This document shows positions 61,784 to 64,000 of a DNA stretch of 64,000 nucleotides, one piece after another. The translations under genes were made by a program, and so were the position numbers. Source of the stretch: S5-327 sp965116015 (GTDB taxonomy: Bacteria; Chloroflexota; Dehalococcoidia; Lucifugimonadales; Australimonadaceae); contig OZ220477.1 of NCBI GenBank assembly GCA_965116015.1, positions 2,232,001 through 2,296,000 on the forward strand, read 5' to 3'. Under the pieces are notes generated by a model, which worked only from the letters and a program-made list of their open reading frames with translations, was not told the origin of the DNA and made no database searches. Within the stretch, counting starts at the first letter, position 1. Each line of letters starts with the position of its first letter.

Positions 61784-62565
61784 GATTACTTGTGAATGGG
61801 GAATGGTTCGACACCATAGCCTCTGAAAGCCAGTACGAATCCGATTTTGAGCTGATGATTCAGCAGCGGGCAGCCAGCTTGTTTCCCGAGTACTACGTTA
61901 CGCCGTTCAAGATTCGTGTCGAGGCGGATACTGGCGACGCGAAGAAGCCGGACCTCGCGCTCATAGATAGACAGTATCGACGCTGGTGGGTTGTAGAGGT
62001 TGAGATGGCTCATCACTCCCTGCGTGGTCATGTGCTACCGCAAGTGGAGGTCTTTTCAGAAGGGAGGTACGGCTGGGAGCACGCGGAGCACATGGCTCGC
62101 TCGTCGGTTATCGAAAAGCAGCGTGCTCGCGACATGATCCGGGGAGCACAGCCCCGAGTGCTCGTAATCGTAAATCAGAATGTCCCGAGCTGGGTTGAAC
62201 CTATACACCAGCTCAGAGGCAGAGTTATGGTCGTGGAGATGTTTCGGTCAGGTAGAAACCAGCACGTGCTCCGAGTAAACGGCGATCATCCGTCCGAACT
62301 TGAGGGCGCTGCAGACGTAGTCTCCAAGTGCCGCCTCGATCCCTGGCTGCCTCGCCTACTCCAGATAGACTCGCCTGCAAGCTTGCCGACTGGCTCGGCA
62401 ATTCGTATACTGTTCCGAGGAGGTCTTACCGTATGGGAACGGTTGACAATCTCGAACAAGGTATGGTTGAGTCCTGTGGAGCGTAATCCACTGAACGGGG
62501 ATAGAACGTACGCGATTGTGCGCGATTCGACTGGACTCCTGCACTTCGAAGATAACCTCCAATAA
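61780..62565 (+). CDS. Putative PD-(D/E)XK-like nuclease of the MORC-like cassette
   Basis: 261 residues if started at TTG 61780, which overlaps the helicase stop and has GAGGG upstream; GTG 61750 is a longer alternative. Around residues 20-76 it shows a helix with Glu20, then KKPDLALID (Asp58) and WWVVEVEMAHHS (Glu73, Glu75), the order of a PD-(D/E)XK core with Glu in place of the usual Lys. Downstream VEVFSEGRYGWEHAEHM and VLVIVNQNVPSWVEPI follow. I do not recognise the family by name. Nuclease function is inferred from this pattern and the context. Confidence 0.6.
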   Translation: MRLLVNGEWFDTIASESQYESDFELMIQQRAASLFPEYYVTPFKIRVEADTGDAKKPDLALIDRQYRRWWVVEVEMAHHSLRGHVLPQVEVFSEGRYGWEHAEHMARSSVIEKQRARDMIRGAQPRVLVIVNQNVPSWVEPIHQLRGRVMVVEMFRSGRNQHVLRVNGDHPSELEGAADVVSKCRLDPWLPRLLQIDSPASLPTGSAIRILFRGGLTVWERLTISNKVWLSPVERNPLNGDRTYAIVRDSTGLLHFEDNLQ

Positions 62566-62582
62566 GGAAGGAATAGCTTTCG

Positions 62583-64000
62583 ATGTCTATACAGCTCCAA
62601 CTAGGCTTAGAAGTCATACAGTCATACAAAAGACTGTCTTACACGCCTTGGCACGCGATTGCAGAACTAGTGGATAACTCTACGCAATCCTATTTCAACA
62701 ATAGGGATGCGCTTGATAAGTCATTTGAAACAAATGGCGATAGCTTGACTATTGGGATTGTCTACGATAAAGACAATGGCGGCCTCCTCCGGGTTTCTGA
62801 CAACGCGATGGGTATGTCTTTCCCCGAGCTTGAAAATGCTCTGAAAGTGGGATTCCCGCCAGCGATCACCTCAGGTCGATCGCAATACGGCATGGGAATG
62901 AAAACATCGGCTTGCTGGATTGGAAATCTGTGGACAATCCGCACAACTAAACTGAATGAAAGCATCGAGCATATTGTAACAGTGGATGTAGACACCGTGG
63001 CGAGAGGCGATGCAAACCTTCAGTATAAAAATGAGATAGCAGATCCTGCTTCGCATTATACCGTGATTGAGATATCGAACCACAACAGAGTTTTCCAGGG
63101 ACGCACATTGTGGAAAATTCGAGAATTCCTGCGCTCGATGTATCGACAAGATTTACGTAGACAGGCAGTTGAAATTGAATGGGGAGGCAACAAACTGAAA
63201 TGGGATGACTCCCAGTTTGAGTTTCTGACAGCTTCTGACGGATCAGCGTATCGTAAAGAGTTTCACTTTACTGTCTGTGATAAGAATGTACGCGGCTGGG
63301 TCGGGATTCTTAGCCATGGCAGCAGAGCGAATGCAGGATTTTCTATTCTGCGCGCAGATAGAGTGATTCGGGGGTGGCCTGACAGCTGGCGGCCGAGCTC
63401 ACTATACGGGCAGCTTCAGGGTTCTAACAATTTGGTTAACCAGCGATTGATTGGCGAAGTGCATCTTGACGAGTTTGTTGTTAGCCACACGAAAGACGAC
63501 ATTCTATGGATGGGAGAAGAGGAAGAAGAAATAGAAAGACTACTTAAAGACACCTGTGCCCATTATGTTGAAATCGCCCAAAGTCACCGAATTCGAAAAG
63601 AAGGCGAGGGCGGACCATCAGAAGCGGAACAGCAAGCAGCTATTGATCAATTTAAGAATGAACTAGCTTCTGCAGAATTAGCAGATGCTGTAGCACTTCA
63701 AACAATTTTGCCTCCTACTGAGGCGATTACATCGACTTTGACCGCTTTAAAACGAGCGATTGGCAATCGGAACCCTACGTTAAATGCTATGGTGAATGAC
63801 TTGGAAGTAGTAGGTTTTTTGATGGCGGACGGCTCGCCCAATGACCCCTACGTTGTCGTTGAATCAACTGACGATCATCGTGTCCTGATTATCATCAACT
63901 CCCAGCACCCGCACTTTAGCCAGCTTGTAGGGAGCGAAGGGCTACTGAATTACCTGCGCCACTGTGTCTACGACGCTATTGCAGAATGGCAAGCCCACCA
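62583..64000 (+). CDS. MORC/Hsp90-like GHKL ATPase, 3'-truncated by window edge
   Basis: 472 codons visible and no stop before base 64000. AAGGAAGGA lies just before ATG 62583, 17 bases after the previous stop. All GHKL ATP-site boxes are present: N box AIAELVDNSTQSYF (Glu28, Asn32), G1 box SDNAMGMS (Asp73-Met78) and G2 box QYGMGMKTSACWIG (Gly103-Lys107). The middle part has the ILSHGSRANAGFSILRADRV and WRPSSLYGQLQGSNNLVNQR segments of the S5-like domain. Towards the edge the PYVVVESTDD and VLIIINSQHPHF region resembles MORC-like proteins encoded near restriction genes. Probably a DNA-clamp ATPase. Strongly AT-rich compared with the host. Confidence 0.85.
   Translation, partial: MSIQLQLGLEVIQSYKRLSYTPWHAIAELVDNSTQSYFNNRDALDKSFETNGDSLTIGIVYDKDNGGLLRVSDNAMGMSFPELENALKVGFPPAITSGRSQYGMGMKTSACWIGNLWTIRTTKLNESIEHIVTVDVDTVARGDANLQYKNEIADPASHYTVIEISNHNRVFQGRTLWKIREFLRSMYRQDLRRQAVEIEWGGNKLKWDDSQFEFLTASDGSAYRKEFHFTVCDKNVRGWVGILSHGSRANAGFSILRADRVIRGWPDSWRPSSLYGQLQGSNNLVNQRLIGEVHLDEFVVSHTKDDILWMGEEEEEIERLLKDTCAHYVEIAQSHRIRKEGEGGPSEAEQQAAIDQFKNELASAELADAVALQTILPPTEAITSTLTALKRAIGNRNPTLNAMVNDLEVVGFLMADGSPNDPYVVVESTDDHRVLIIINSQHPHFSQLVGSEGLLNYLRHCVYDAIAEWQAH

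Overview
The window is a GC-rich bacterial chromosome segment. Its gene content suggests a Chloroflexota (Dehalococcoidia/SAR202-like) bacterium. The support is a long-form S12, a four-cysteine L24, zinc-type S14, GuaB3, HrcA-DnaJ, and lipoproteins whose lipobox cysteine is followed by long Thr-Pro linkers. This placement is an inference from familiarity with the families; I could not run any phylogeny. No rRNA, tRNA, CRISPR array or transposase was found.

Layout. 1-14.8 kb carries small metabolic operons. They are a Na+/solute symporter with TenA and ThiD (thiamin pyrimidine salvage), HU, DinB, an ornithine-cyclodeaminase-like enzyme, a DUF971 protein, GatC-GatA and GuaB3. A HigB/HigA-type toxin-antitoxin module flanked by direct repeats follows. 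Then comes a P1-family peptidase leading into a DUF2520 oxidoreductase and PanB-PanC (pantothenate). 14.8-18.2 kb has CTP synthase behind a promoter plus a terminator-like attenuator, and convergent rho. 18.6-40 kb is one long plus-strand translation superoperon (str, S10, spc and alpha clusters merged): rpsL, rpsG, fusA, rpsJ through rplO, secY, adk, map, infA, rpmJ, rpsM-K-D, rpoA, rplQ, truA, rplM, rpsI. tuf is not in it. 40-47.5 kb is a minus-strand cluster that recycles SAM by-products (mtnA, mtnP, rhodanese, ahcY, metK), followed by a phosphohexomutase. 47.6-59.6 kb holds recF, an ABC exporter, hrcA-dnaJ, a TctC-like binding lipoprotein, prmA, a Pta-N/DRTGG protein and a class I glutamine-amidotransferase-like hydrolase.

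Three accessory cassettes interrupt this host background, all AT-richer or with different codon use. They are the toxin-antitoxin module at 9.4-10.9 kb, a putative type II restriction-modification pair at 50.6-52.3 kb, and a four-gene cassette from 59.6 kb to the right edge. The last encodes a beta-class DNA methyltransferase, an SF2 helicase, a PD-(D/E)XK-like protein and a MORC/Hsp90-type GHKL ATPase. The ATPase gene is open at the window edge. This cassette resembles the MORC-like ATPase-linked restriction systems and is the best candidate here for an under-described defence system.

Two other observations stand out. At two unrelated gene junctions (peptidase/DUF2520 and rplN/rplX) a tandem duplication has made a short chimeric ORF. 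Each chimera has the start of the downstream gene and the end of the upstream gene, and keeps the overlapping stop/start arrangement. Ribosomal proteins S17 and L13 carry roughly 150-residue acidic, tandemly repeated C-terminal tails.
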